From Malachius bipustulatus (lineage: Eukaryota; Arthropoda; Insecta; Coleoptera; Melyridae): a stretch of DNA of 64,000 nt. The stretch spans positions 6,882,001 to 6,946,000 of the forward strand of contig OU342638.1 in NCBI GenBank assembly GCA_910589415.1, given 5' to 3'. Below are positions 44,482 through 54,309 of this stretch, in pieces. The notes under the pieces were generated by a model that was given only the letters and a program-made list of their open reading frames with translations, ran no database searches and was not told the origin of the DNA. Both the position numbers and the translations under genes were made by a program. Positions within the stretch are counted from its first letter, which is position 1, and each line of letters starts with the position of its first letter.

Positions 44482-44990
44482 TTGATTAGATCTACACCAG
44501 TCACGTCAGAACATACTGCGATGACAAAAGTTTTGGGATTCCCTGTTATTGGTGCTATGATGTAGGTATATAATAATACGCATTATATTTACAATTAAAT
44601 AAATATCACCAACACCGTGAATAATAATAAATGCTTTCAAATTACATACAAGTGTGTATTAAGGTTTAGTTTGTAAGAAAAAAATAATCAAACGAACGGG
44701 AACAATTTATTATGACAGTAGATATAATAGTACAGAAAGAATAAAGAGGTTTCGGGAGCTGTGACCTAGTCACGCCGAGCTCGAAAGATTAAGTATGTAA
44801 GTATCCCTTGCTAATTCATTTATCAAATACGTATACAGGAAGTGAGCGGTTCTAAAAATAGCCTCAAGTTGGCCGTGAATTTTGCAGCTATGCTGGGAAT
44901 AACCGAACGCGGGGAATAACCGACGGTGTGGCGGTCGGTCATGTTATACCAACCTAATAAAGTGTTCCTCACAAGTTATTAATTAATATT
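44482..44990. other. Between DDE gene and MADF exon 1
   Basis: AT-rich non-coding DNA, inside the MADF intron. Holds poly(A)-signal-like AATAAA runs near 44600 on the plus strand that could end the DDE transcript. Nothing else seen. Confidence 0.45.
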
Positions 44991-45516
44991 TTACATACTT
45001 ACCATGTTTTCGAATACTGGGCGAATAATGACGACGTGGCGTAAAAAACGGTCAGCATTTTTGAACCATGCACATGTCGGTTGATATAGATCGTCTATTG
45101 AAACACCTGATTTTGCGGCCTTTTCTACTTTGCGTAGTTTGGACATGTAAGTAGTTCGAATAGCTTTAATTCGATTTTTTACTTCTTCCTCGGTCATCTC
45201 TACGCCTAATTCATGCATATCTTTAATTACATTTTTGATTGCCGTAGCCCTAGCCTCCTTGTTCCGATATAAATCACACTTAGTGTTCCATAAACACTCA
45301 TAGTTTTCATAAACACTAACAAATTTCACAGATTTTTCTTCCGACCACCTGCTCGACGACATGTTTACTCTCCAATTGAATTTCTGAATTGAATCAAAAA
45401 GTTAAACATAGTTCAACTCACTTGACTTCATGTCAATTGATCATCTGAAATTAAAATAACCGGTTTACACGTTCAACTCGCATTCAAGTGACTTGAATTC
45501 AACTAACTTGATCAAC

Positions 45517-48500
45517 TCAGTTGAATAATGTAAACCCACCTTTATTCTTGCAGATTTTCAAAAACCAGTTCAATGTAGTCAGCATTTGATGGTTCTTGTT
45601 CTGGCCACTGCAGCTGTCACAATACAATATAACTTCATTAATTTTAGGATACTGACTATCCACTGACTCCAGATATTTCAAGACGCAGGTACAAATATCA
45701 TTGGCTCCTCTTTTGTCATCACATTCACCCCAAACAAAACATTGAACATTTCTTGTGCCACTTTCGTAAAAGATAAGATTGTAAACAGCATAACGGGTAC
45801 TAAATCCCAACAGAAAGCTTTCACCATTTGGGGTGCCTAGCACTTTTTGTAAATCAAAGCTAGAACAAAGTACTGATCCCATTTCTTTTGACTTACTTTG
45901 GTCAGCCAAAAATGTTTCTTTGCTTATGTCCTTTTCGCGAATATGAGTTTCGTATTGTTTTATTTTGATTTCAGATAATTGATTTTCGCTGGTTTGTTTG
46001 TAGACTTCACACACAAGACACTTGTCCTTTTTGGGTACATGAGACCCTATGTTAAACTCATTTCTAAATATATTTTTAAAAACTTGTATATCAACAGTCT
46101 TCTGATTGCCTCTTGTGTGCTTATACATTCTATAGATGTTGGTTATATTCTTGAGTTCTGCAGGTAAATATTTTCGTGTGCTACTTTTTCTACAGTAATG
46201 GGATGGTACTGCTGATAAGCTATTTATGAAATTTATCACATCCTGCCGTAACACTTCAGGGGTTTTATTATTTGGAGGATTCTTTCCGCGACTATCATTT
46301 TTTTAAGTAAATATGTCATTTTTGTAAGACTCTGTATATCTTAAAAGTCTATCCGAAATGTCCAGAGTTTTCATCAGAAACCTTCGACATACCTTCACTT
46401 TTTCTTCGCCTAATTGTAAATATGTTCGAACTAACTGTGTTCTACTAGACTCTAATTTTGTTCTTTTTTGTATGGCTGCTCGGGTTTCCATACAGTTTAA
46501 TAGGTAATCTCTTTGACGCTGATGATCCAGAGACCAATATTCATTGAATATTTTTCTCCTATTATCTTCTGTGAACTCTTTGCAACGTTTTGGTCCACAT
46601 CCTGACGCATTCGTACAAGGATTTTCTTGAACTCTCTTCTCTCGTTTCACTACGCCTTTGTGTCTTACGTAGTTCTCACCCTGGGATCTTTTTCTTTTCC
46701 ATGCTTGCTTTTTTGTTTCCATTTTCTTTCTTTTCTTGCCATACTCGTCATGATCATTTTCCATTTCGCTGATGTTTGAATTATTATCAGACCCACTATT
46801 TTCTAATTGGCTACTTGGCTCATGATAAATTTCATTTTTGTCACTTTCTAATGTATCCACTTCGGCATCCATTCCACTTGTAACTTCATCAATAATTTCG
46901 ATATTAATTACATCACATTCATCAGTATCATCATTAGAGAGTTCATTTTCCTCGAATCTGATCTCAATAATCTGGACTTCATTGTTAATAACAGTTTCGG
47001 TTGTTTTATGGCCGTTGTCTTTGGATCCCAAATCAGAATTTGAATTATCACTCATTAAGCTTGCAACTGCTTTACTTGTCTCTGATTCTGGAATTATTGA
47101 ATTTTGATCACTAACAATCTGTATGAATAGAGAAATTTAAATTATTAATAATAATGTTTTAGTGTATTTTTTAATAAAAAAATACACTATTGAGGACGAC
47201 ATCACTTTTCGAAAATCACCTAAACTCATCAAATGTCCACCGATCATGACCCCCAGATCACGAAAAAGTGGTTTTCCAAAATTCACCTGCCCACGATATA
47301 TATATATATATTTATATATTTATATATATATTTATATATTTATATATTTATATATTTCTCCAAAATCGCGAAATTTCGATTTTAAAAACGCTCCTGTAGC
47401 TTTATCTTTCAAGATTAGTGAATGAAATTTTGGATCCTTGTAAAACCTTGGAACGACGTTAGATTTTCGTTGAAAAAAATTCCTAAAGTCGCGTTACTTC
47501 TACAGGGTGTCCTTTCAAAATTCCCCATATCCCGTTTTTGTCATCTCATTTCAGGTCGCAGTTTTCAATCTAGGGGACTGAAATTTTTGTGGGAGTAAGA
47601 TATATATAAAAACTGGTCTGGTATTGTACTTGAGCAAAATCGGCCGAGCCGTTTCAAAATGGCGGCCATTTGAATTTTTGGAAAAATTGCTGTTTTTTGA
47701 ACCCCTGTATGAGTAAGATGGAAAAATAACTTTGAAACTAAATCAACATAATTGGAGGAAAATTAATTGAAATTTGATTTAATGTTATAAAATTTGCATT
47801 ACTTTTATTAATAAGCCAGTGGCGTGGGTAGGAAAAAGGTAAAAATCGCTAAATTTCTCTAACAATTTATGAGCACATTTTTGAAGGAATTAAATTGAAA
47901 TTTTCACAGTACGCAACTATACTAATAGCCTCCAGCCCTTAAAAATTTCAAGAAGTAAATAACAAAAATGGCGGAGTTATTTGAATTTTTTTTACATGAT
48001 GTTTATTTCTCTAAAATTTTTAAAACGCTCCTGTAGCTTCACCTTTCAAGATTAACGAACGAAATTTTTTACTCTTGTGAAACTTAGAGATGACGTTTGA
48101 TTTTCGTAAAAATAATTTTCCTAAAGTTTTGTTAGATTTACAGGGTGTCCCTCCAAATTTCCAAAAAAAACCGGTCATGAGGCACGGTTTCTGGTCGCAG
48201 TTTTCAACTTAGGGGGCTGAAATTTTTTTTGTAGTAATATAACTGCAAGTACTTAGTCGGTCTTGAGTAAAATCGGAATAGCCGTTCCAAAATGGCTGCC
48301 TTTTAAATTTTAGGAAAAATTGATAGATTTTGAACCTCTAAATAAGCAAGTTAGAAACAAAAACTTTTAAGCAAAATTAGCATTATTGGAAGAATAGTTA
48401 TTGAAATTTGAGTTATTGCAATAAAATTTGCATTTTTTTATTATTAAGCCAGTGGCATGGGTAGGAAAAGGGTAAAAAAGGCTAAATTTCTATAGCCGTT

Positions 48501-49194
48501 TATTCTATTTTTCTATTTTTGTACGAATCGAACTGAAATTTTTCCAATAGATAACTATTATACTAATAACCCTTAATTCTGAAAATTTTCAAGAAGCAAA
48601 TAAGAAAAATGGCGGAGATATTCGAATATTTTTAAATTATGTTTATTCCTCTAAAATTTCAAATTTTCAGTTTTCATAGCTCCCTTTTCACTTTTTCAGT
48701 TCTATTGAAGGTAGTGTAAAAAATAATATTTTTTAGGTCAGCCAGTGACGGGCAAAGGAAAAGGGGCAAAATTGTTCAATTTTACCATTTATTTTGGTTT
48801 TGTTAAATTTAAAAATCCATTCTAAGGCACGTTTTCAAACGAAGTGAAATGCAATTTTCACAGTTAACCACTACACTAATATGACCTGACTAGGGAAATT
48901 TTCAGAAAGCCAATTTAAAAAGCGGTGAAAATATTTATAAATTGGATCGCTTAAAAATACACTATTTATGCGATTGATGCGCAAGAAGGTTTTTTGTTAA
49001 TTAACCTAAGGCTTAATTACCTGATCATCTAAAAATAATATTGGTATATTGTTTATATCAAATAATGAGGTATTAGAAGCTTGATTATTGCTAGGGTAAC
49101 AATTATTGCTGATGTCATGAAGGATTCTAACCTCTTTCTCATCATGCACTTGTTTTATAGCCATTTCAACAATTGTTTTACTCCTTGTGGACAT
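45517..49194 (-). pseudogene. Uncharacterised transposase of the GTTCGTCC transposon
   Basis: Exon 1 (49194-49013) starts MSTRSKTIVEMAIKQ and ends CAG before GTAATTAAG. Exon 2 opens at 47119 after ATTCATACAG in the same phase. It holds an acidic stretch, a basic KKRKK region and a cysteine-rich part (CTNASGCGPKRCKEF). After an in-frame TAA at about 46303 it continues with LSAVPSHYCRKSSTRKYLP, KKDKCLVCEVY, CSSFDLQKVLGTPNG, YNLIFYESGTRN and VILYCDSCSGQNKNHQM. It is cut at 45540 by the Harbinger-type element, so the last third is lost. I recall the family from many arthropods as transposon-borne proteins (DUF7869- or Sola-like; tentative). The intron took a Helentron-like insertion. Confidence 0.75.
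47160..48995 (+). mobile_element. Helentron-associated (HINE/DINE-like) element, copy A
   Basis: Starts TAGTGTATTTTTTAATAAAA with an immediate inverted copy ATACACTA. Near the end it has AAAAATACACTA (subterminal inverted repeat), then a small hairpin TGCG-ATTGATG-CGCA (48969-48983), and ends AAGAAGGTTTTTT. An AT/TTTATATA microsatellite lies near 47298-47360. Copy B at 50849-52435 shares both ends. This layout (subterminal inverted repeats, microsatellite, 3' hairpin, T-rich target) matches non-autonomous Helentrons. The interior contains a diverged direct duplication of about 620 bases (ACAGGGTGTCC near 47501 and 48138). It sits in the intron of the transposase gene. Confidence 0.7.
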
Positions 49195-49274
49195 TTTCTA
49201 TTAATAAACTGCAAAGACACAATACAAGAAGTTTATTCTGTTGAAACCACGCTACCGTTTTGTCAATAAACCGC

Positions 49275-49510
49275 CATTTAACGTTCGTCCTTTTGGTTTA
49301 CAACCTATGGTAGTTCGTCATTTTGGCCTAACACACACTGGACGTTCGTCCTATGCAAAAATACAAAAATATCGATAAAGAGCTAAATATAGATAGAATC
49401 CGTTCGCTCTTCTGCCAAATCATAAAACATTATCTTCTTTATGCACTGGTATATAGAACTCATTTTCCCAAAGATGGTCTGTTCGTCCTTTCGGAATTAC
49501 ACGGTCGATA
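49275..49510. repeat. Right cluster of GTTCGTCC subterminal repeats
   Basis: Four motif copies (ACGTTCGTCCTTTTGG, AGTTCGTCATTTTGG, ACGTTCGTCCTATGC, TGTTCGTCCTTTCGG) lie just upstream of the transposase start at 49194. They have the same plus-strand orientation as most copies of the left cluster, so the ends share direct rather than inverted motifs. Confidence 0.7.
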
Positions 49511-49559
49511 TAGGGAAACGGAATGTTTAAATTAAAATTGTTGAAGATCTTACATTTTT

Positions 49560-50760
49560 TAATTTAACAGTAATTCAACACTTCAAAAGTAGTTCAAAAC
49601 ACAACAGTAATTCATCCTTTTCTGCCGCGTTTATTGGTTTCCTCTTGAGCATTGGCATTCGCTTGCAACTGCCCAAAAATGTGTTGTAAAATTTCAATCA
49701 ACATGTTCATGTTCTGAAAAATAAAGTTTTTCTGGATGAGTGAAAACCACAAACATAATTTCATTTTTGAGGAAATTAGTTCTAATCACAAAGAAAAATG
49801 TATTATTTAATGAATCCGTAAAATAATGTTTCAACAGTAATTCATCCTTTTCTTCCGCGTTTATTGTTTTCCTCTTGAGCATTGGCATTCGCTTGCAACT
49901 GCCCAAAAATGTGTGGTAAAATTTCAACCAACATGTTCATGTTCTGAAAAATAAAGTTTTTCTGGATGAGTGAAAACCACAAACATAATTTCATTTTTGA
50001 GGAAATTAGTTCTAATCACAAAGAAAAATGTATTATTTAATGAATCCGTAAATAATGTTTCAACAGTAATTCATCCTTTTCTGCCGCGTTTATTGTTTTC
50101 CTCTTGAGCATTGGCATTCGCTTGCAACTGCCCAAAAATGTGTTGTAAAATTTCAACCAACATGTTCATGTTCTGAAAAATGAAGTTTTTCTGGATGAGT
50201 GAAAACCACAAACATAATTTCATTTTTGAGGAAATTAGTTCTAATCACAAAGAAAAATGTATTATTTAATGAATCCGTAAATAATGTTTCAACAGTAATT
50301 CATCCTTTTCTTCCGCGTTTATTGTTTTCCTCTTGAGCATTGGCATTCGCTTGCAACTGCCCAAAAATGTGTGGTAAAATTTCAACCAACATGTTCATGT
50401 TCTGAAAAATAAAGTTTTTCTGGATGAGTGAAAACCACAAACATAATTTCATTTTTGAGGAAATTAGTTCTAATCACAAAGAAAAATGTATTATTTAATG
50501 AATCCGTAAATAATGTTTCAACAGTAATTCATCCTTTTCTGCCGCGTTTATTGTTTTCCTCTTGAGCATTGGCATTCGCTTGCAACTGCCCAAAAATGTG
50601 TTGTAAAATTTCAACCAACATGTTCATGTTCTGAAAAATGAAGTTTTTCTGGATGAGTGAAAATCACAAACATAATTTCATTTTTGAGGAAATTAGTTCT
50701 AATCACAAAGAAAAATGTATTATTTATTGAATCCGTAAATAATGTTTCATCAAATTTTGA
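49560..50760. repeat. 229-bp tandem array, five units
   Basis: CATCCTTTTCTGCCGCG or its TTCC variant recurs at about 49613, 49843, 50072, 50301 and 50530, a period of 229-230. Units are about 97 percent alike by eye. On the minus strand each has a splice-acceptor-like TTTATTTTTCAG followed by a 34-codon frame (AACATGAACATGTTGG on, ending KRGRKG and a stop). This looks like a duplicated last exon; no gene is called. Confidence 0.92.
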
Positions 50761-51050
50761 AACAGATCTAGATTTGAACATGAATTCCCAAAAACGCCTT
50801 TTGATAAAATACATAATATTTTTTCTTCGATGGTTTATTAATAATTTTTAGTGTATTTTTTAACAAAAAAATACACTATTGAGGACGACATCACTTTTCG
50901 AAAATCACCCAAACTCATCAAATGTCCACCGATCATGACCCCCAGATCACGAAAAAGTGGTTTTCCAAAATTCACCTGCCCACGATATATATATATATAT
51001 ATATATTTATAATAATGATGATGTTAATGAGCGCAAAGAATTAAAAATTC

Positions 51051-51233
51051 AAAATAAAATTTAACGGGCATATCGCTCTAACCTAGGGCTTCCTGAGGCA
51101 GACCTGACACACAGAGCCACTAAGAGACCGAAACAACGTTGTCTGCAGCTTCGAGATGACTGGATGGCTCTGTGTGTCAGGTCTGCCGCAGGAAGCCCTA
51201 GGTTAGAGCGATATGCCCGTTAAATTTTATTTT
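51051..51233. mobile_element. Palindromic insertion, 183 bp
   Basis: Arms of about 70 bases: AAATTTAACGGGCATATCGC, then CCTAGGGCTTCC and GACCTGACACACAGAGCCA, each followed later by its complement. The middle (51122-51160) is unpaired. GC-rich against its AT microsatellite setting. No target duplication can be read in the repeat around it. Confidence 0.85.
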
Positions 51234-52189
51234 TTATATATTTATATATATATATATTTATATATATATTTATTTATTTCTCCAAAATCACGATTTTTCG
51301 ATTTTAAAAACGCTCCTGTAGCTTTATCTTTCAAGATTAGTGAACGAAATTTTGGATTCTTGTAAAGCTTGGGAATGACTTTAGATTTTCGTTGAAAAAA
51401 AATCCAAAAGTCACGTTACTTCTACAGGGTGTCCTTTCAAAGTTCCCCAAATGCGGTCCTTGAGGCACGGTTTCTGGCCGCAGTTTTCAATCTAGGGGGC
51501 TGAAACTTTTGTGAGAGTAAGATGTCCACAAGGAGTGGTCTGGTATTGCACTTGAGCCAAATCGGCCGAGCCGTTTCAAAATGGCGGCCATTTGAATTTT
51601 TTGAACATTAACGGAAAATTGACAATTTTTTGAACCATTGTATGAGCAAGATGGCAAAAAAACTTTGAAATCAAATTAACAGGATTTGAAGAAAATTATT
51701 GGAAATTTGAGTTAATGCAATAAAATTAGCATATTTTCCATTAATAAGCCAGTGTCGTGGGTAGGAAAAAGGGTGAAAATGTGTCAATTCTATAACCGTT
51801 TATGAGTCCATTTTTGAAGAAGTTGAACCGAAATTTTCCATTTTTTTTTGCTTTAACATATAATTTGATGTCTTAGCTTCAATTCGCCTCGATTAATGTA
51901 GCACCTTAAACGAAAGATAAAAAAGTTTTTCGCTTGTGCAAAATTAGCTTACACTTATATAAAATTATTAAATCGATGAAATGGTTCGCAATTTCTTTTT
52001 TATTTTTTTTCACATTCAATTATGAATGGTTCTGAAAATTAAAAGAGCAATCGCAACGACAATTAAATCACCTACATGCAGGTGAAAAAAGTATTCAAAT
52101 TGGTTTTTTAATAACTAAGATATGACCAGTTTAAAAAATAAAATGAGTAGATGTAGGTACCTGACGTACTACATATATCTACCCCATCA

Positions 52190-52285
52190 TCACTACAAAT
52201 TCGAAACGCACCGTGTGGCTCAGTTTGTTACATCCTTGACTTGCTAACTGTTGGAGCGGGTTCGCATCCACGAGAGGATCATTCT
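52190..52285 (+). repeat. tRNA-like segment (Pol III box A/B)
   Basis: TGTGGCTCAGTTTGTTA fits box A and GCGGGTTCGCATCCACG fits box B, about 40 bases apart, as in tRNA genes. A full cloverleaf with paired acceptor stem is not evident, and a T run follows. It is most likely a SINE head or tRNA relic within copy B rather than a working tRNA gene. Confidence 0.55.
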
Positions 52286-52435
52286 TTTTTTTTTGTAGGT
52301 AGGTGGAGTTTTCCCAAAAAAAAATCGGATTATTTTTCATTAAATTCATTATAAAAAAAAATAGGAAGAAAATATTTATTATTGAATCGCATAAAAATAC
52401 ACTATTTCTGCGATTGATGCGCAAGAAGGTTTTTT

Positions 52436-52708
52436 AAGGAGGGAACATAGTTCTTAACAATAATAACATACAAAAGGCACTAAACTTTAAAGACGTCAGC
52501 AATACGATCAATTATGTAGTTAAGACAAAGTCGCTCCATTCTGGTAATTATGCGATTCGAGACTTATTCTACCCAGACACAAGTTTACCAATTAAATAGT
52601 AGAATAGACGACACAGACAACCAGAGCTCGACTGAGAATCGAACTCAATTTGAGACAGTCCAATGATTGAGCAGTCTGCACGCTAAACCGCGAGGCCACC
52701 GCCGACTC
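52436..52708 (-). repeat. tRNA-derived SINE candidate
   Basis: On the minus strand GGTGGCCTCGCGGTTTAGCG (box A) is followed by TTGAGTTCGATTCTCAGTC (box B) and then an unrelated body of about 180 bases to the edge of Helentron copy B. This is the layout of a tRNA-headed SINE. No clear tail or target duplication is visible. No second copy exists in the window. Confidence 0.6.
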
Positions 52709-54280
52709 AATTTTTTAGTTACTTCTTCAAAGACTTGGAACAAAATAAGAGAAAATGAAAACAAATTAAATGACGTTTTTAATGGATGGACAAATACTAA
52801 TTTAAATTTTCTGCAAAAAAGCAACACCACTAAAAATTTATCAAAAGTCAAAAGTTTTCCTCTTATCCTTGGAAATGTCTAAACAGTCAGATTTTAATTT
52901 TTAAGAGTTCTCAACTTAACATTGTGCTGTCAAATAGTTAGAGGAGGCATTTTTTTATCGGGAATTCCCTATATTCAAAAATCTAATTTACAGTGTGTAC
53001 ATCATCTTCATATTGATGATGATCTGACAGAATGTCGTAAATAACATTATTAAAAAAGTGGATCTCAGGGTTACTGTTTTTAGAGGTAAGCTTTAATTTT
53101 ATGTTTAATAAGAATCTGAAACAAAATTTAAGATAATAATTTCAGTATTACTTAAATGTTAAATGAAAAAACTTAATAATCGAGAGGTCTTATTTCAGTC
53201 ATATCTTTTTTATTATTGAAAAAAATTATTTTTTTTTGTAGGTTTACATAAGTTATCAAAAGCCATCAATTCAAAAATTATCAAAACCAACTGGATCCAG
53301 AGTTTTCATATTCAACTTTTGTTTTACTTATAGACGCAATATTGTTTTTCAGTTTTTCATGTCGTTCAGTATTAAAAAAAATCAAGTAATATTTGAGAAT
53401 TCTTGAACATTATACAAAAACAAAGGAAATAAAAAAATGAAAAATATTACTTATCGTGTTAAAAAAAGAAAATTAATTTTACTGAATGTCATAAAAAATA
53501 AAATGGCAAGCAATATGAACAATATTCTTCTGTTCATAATAATATGTCTTCTTATTATTGTTGACATTTAGTAAAAAATTGCAATTTGAAACAAAAAAAA
53601 AAATTAAAAAGTGATTTATTTTGATTTTCTTACTTTTTTCAACCGTTATGACCTGAAAAACAATATCATTATACGCACAAGTCATAAGAATTTTTAGTTA
53701 TTTCAAATGGATAGCCGTTGATGACTTATGTAAAACTACAAAAAATCATCAATTAATTTTCAATAATAAAAGAGATATGCCAAAAATAAGACATTTCGAA
53801 GTTTCGGTTATTTTCAGCATATTTAAGCAACGACTGAAGTTGTTCCAAATTTTGTTTCAGGTTCATGGTGAACATAAAATTGTGCAACTTTTTACCCTGC
53901 ATCTTATAGATCCCATTGGTGTGAGAGAAAAAAAGCTGTGTATTTTTGAACACAATAATACATTTTTATATTTTTTAATTTAATTGGTCAAAGAAACATC
54001 ATTTTCATAACCCGTTAAAAATAACTGAAGTTCTGAAAAAACTACTTTTTATGTCACCTACGTGCTGCATGTCAGAGCACTTACAGTTAACATTTAACAA
54101 TACTATCGTATTCCCGAACAAAAGTGTTTAGAAATCTATCATTAACATTGATTATAATTAATTATAATTAAAGATTAAAATGGAAAAAGGGAAAAAATAT
54201 TTTCCTTAAGTTTTAGTTTTGTCAGATCTCCTTCGACATAGAGGTTGATATTCAATTATATCGTATTAACAGTTAATATT
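52709..54280. other. AT-rich stretch, no recognised gene
   Basis: Several short frames with splice-like borders occur: plus 52720-52845, after TTTTTTAG, with KIRENENKLNDVFNGW; minus 53950-53760 with MNLKQNLEQLQSLLKYAENN; minus 53685 with MTCAYNDIVFQ before GTCATAACGG. They could be exons of a host or element gene, but none matches a family I know and they do not join into one frame. Confidence 0.35.
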
Positions 54281-54309
54281 ATATGCTCACCACAATTTCT
54301 CGGGTTATA

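Larger units (their letters stand above)
42872..45362 (-). pseudogene. MADF-domain protein gene, two exons, one stop
   Basis: Exon 1 (45362-45003) encodes a MADF domain, a Myb/SANT-like DNA-binding fold: WSEEKSVKFVSVYENYECLW, then YRNKEARATA and TYMSKLRKVEKA. It ends at a consensus donor, ATG followed by GTAAGTATG. Exon 2 begins at 43640 after TTGTTTTCAG in the same phase (SSQSKRRAST) and ends at 42872. It holds a BESS-like helix, FGKHVASQLRKIDLVRA. A TGA interrupts exon 2 near 43466 (after FQYEKIKSI), so this copy is probably dead. In Harbinger elements this protein helps the transposase find element ends. The 1.36-kb intron contains the DDE gene on the other strand. Confidence 0.8.
42640..45540. 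mobile_element. PIF/Harbinger-type element with MADF and DDE genes
   Basis: Holds the two genes usual for this superfamily: a DDE transposase (plus, 43700-44481) and a Myb/SANT-like MADF protein (minus, exons 45362-45003 and 43640-42872). The right end is probably 45527-45540 (AATGTAAACCCACC), which cuts the minus-strand transposase gene of the host transposon in mid-domain. Repeats like AGTTGAAT and GTTCAACTCAC crowd 45400-45520 as in Harbinger ends. I could not find the matching left terminus, so the left limit is approximate and the element may be truncated. Confidence 0.7.
41297..49510 (-). mobile_element. DNA transposon with GTTCGTCC subterminal repeats
   Basis: A transposase gene (49194 to 45517, minus) is bracketed by clusters of a short motif, GTTCGTCC or close variants, often followed by TTTTGGC. 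Left cluster near 41298, 41328, 41385, 41459, 41512 (inverted), 42338, 42381, 42421, 42453; right cluster near 49279, 49314, 49343, 49484. Such repeats near both ends are typical of sites bound by a DNA transposase. The element hosts at least four later insertions: the big gypsy element at its left edge, a TA-MITE, a Harbinger-type element and a Helentron-like element. True termini and target duplication are not resolved. Confidence 0.6.
50849..52435 (+). mobile_element. Helentron-associated (HINE/DINE-like) element, copy B
   Basis: Shares with copy A the start TAGTGTATTTTTTAACAAAA, the phrase ATTGAGGACGACATCACTTT, an AT microsatellite, ACAGGGTGTCCTTTC, the subterminal AAAAATACACTA, the hairpin at 52409-52423 and the end AAGAAGGTTTTTT. 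It lacks the internal duplication of copy A, has a 183-bp palindrome inserted in its microsatellite and a tRNA-like segment near its 3' end. Flanks differ from those of copy A, which supports independent insertions. Confidence 0.7.

Noticed and set aside
52190..52285. Functional tRNA gene
   Set aside because: Boxes A and B are present, but I could not form a paired acceptor stem, and the segment lies in a transposable element.
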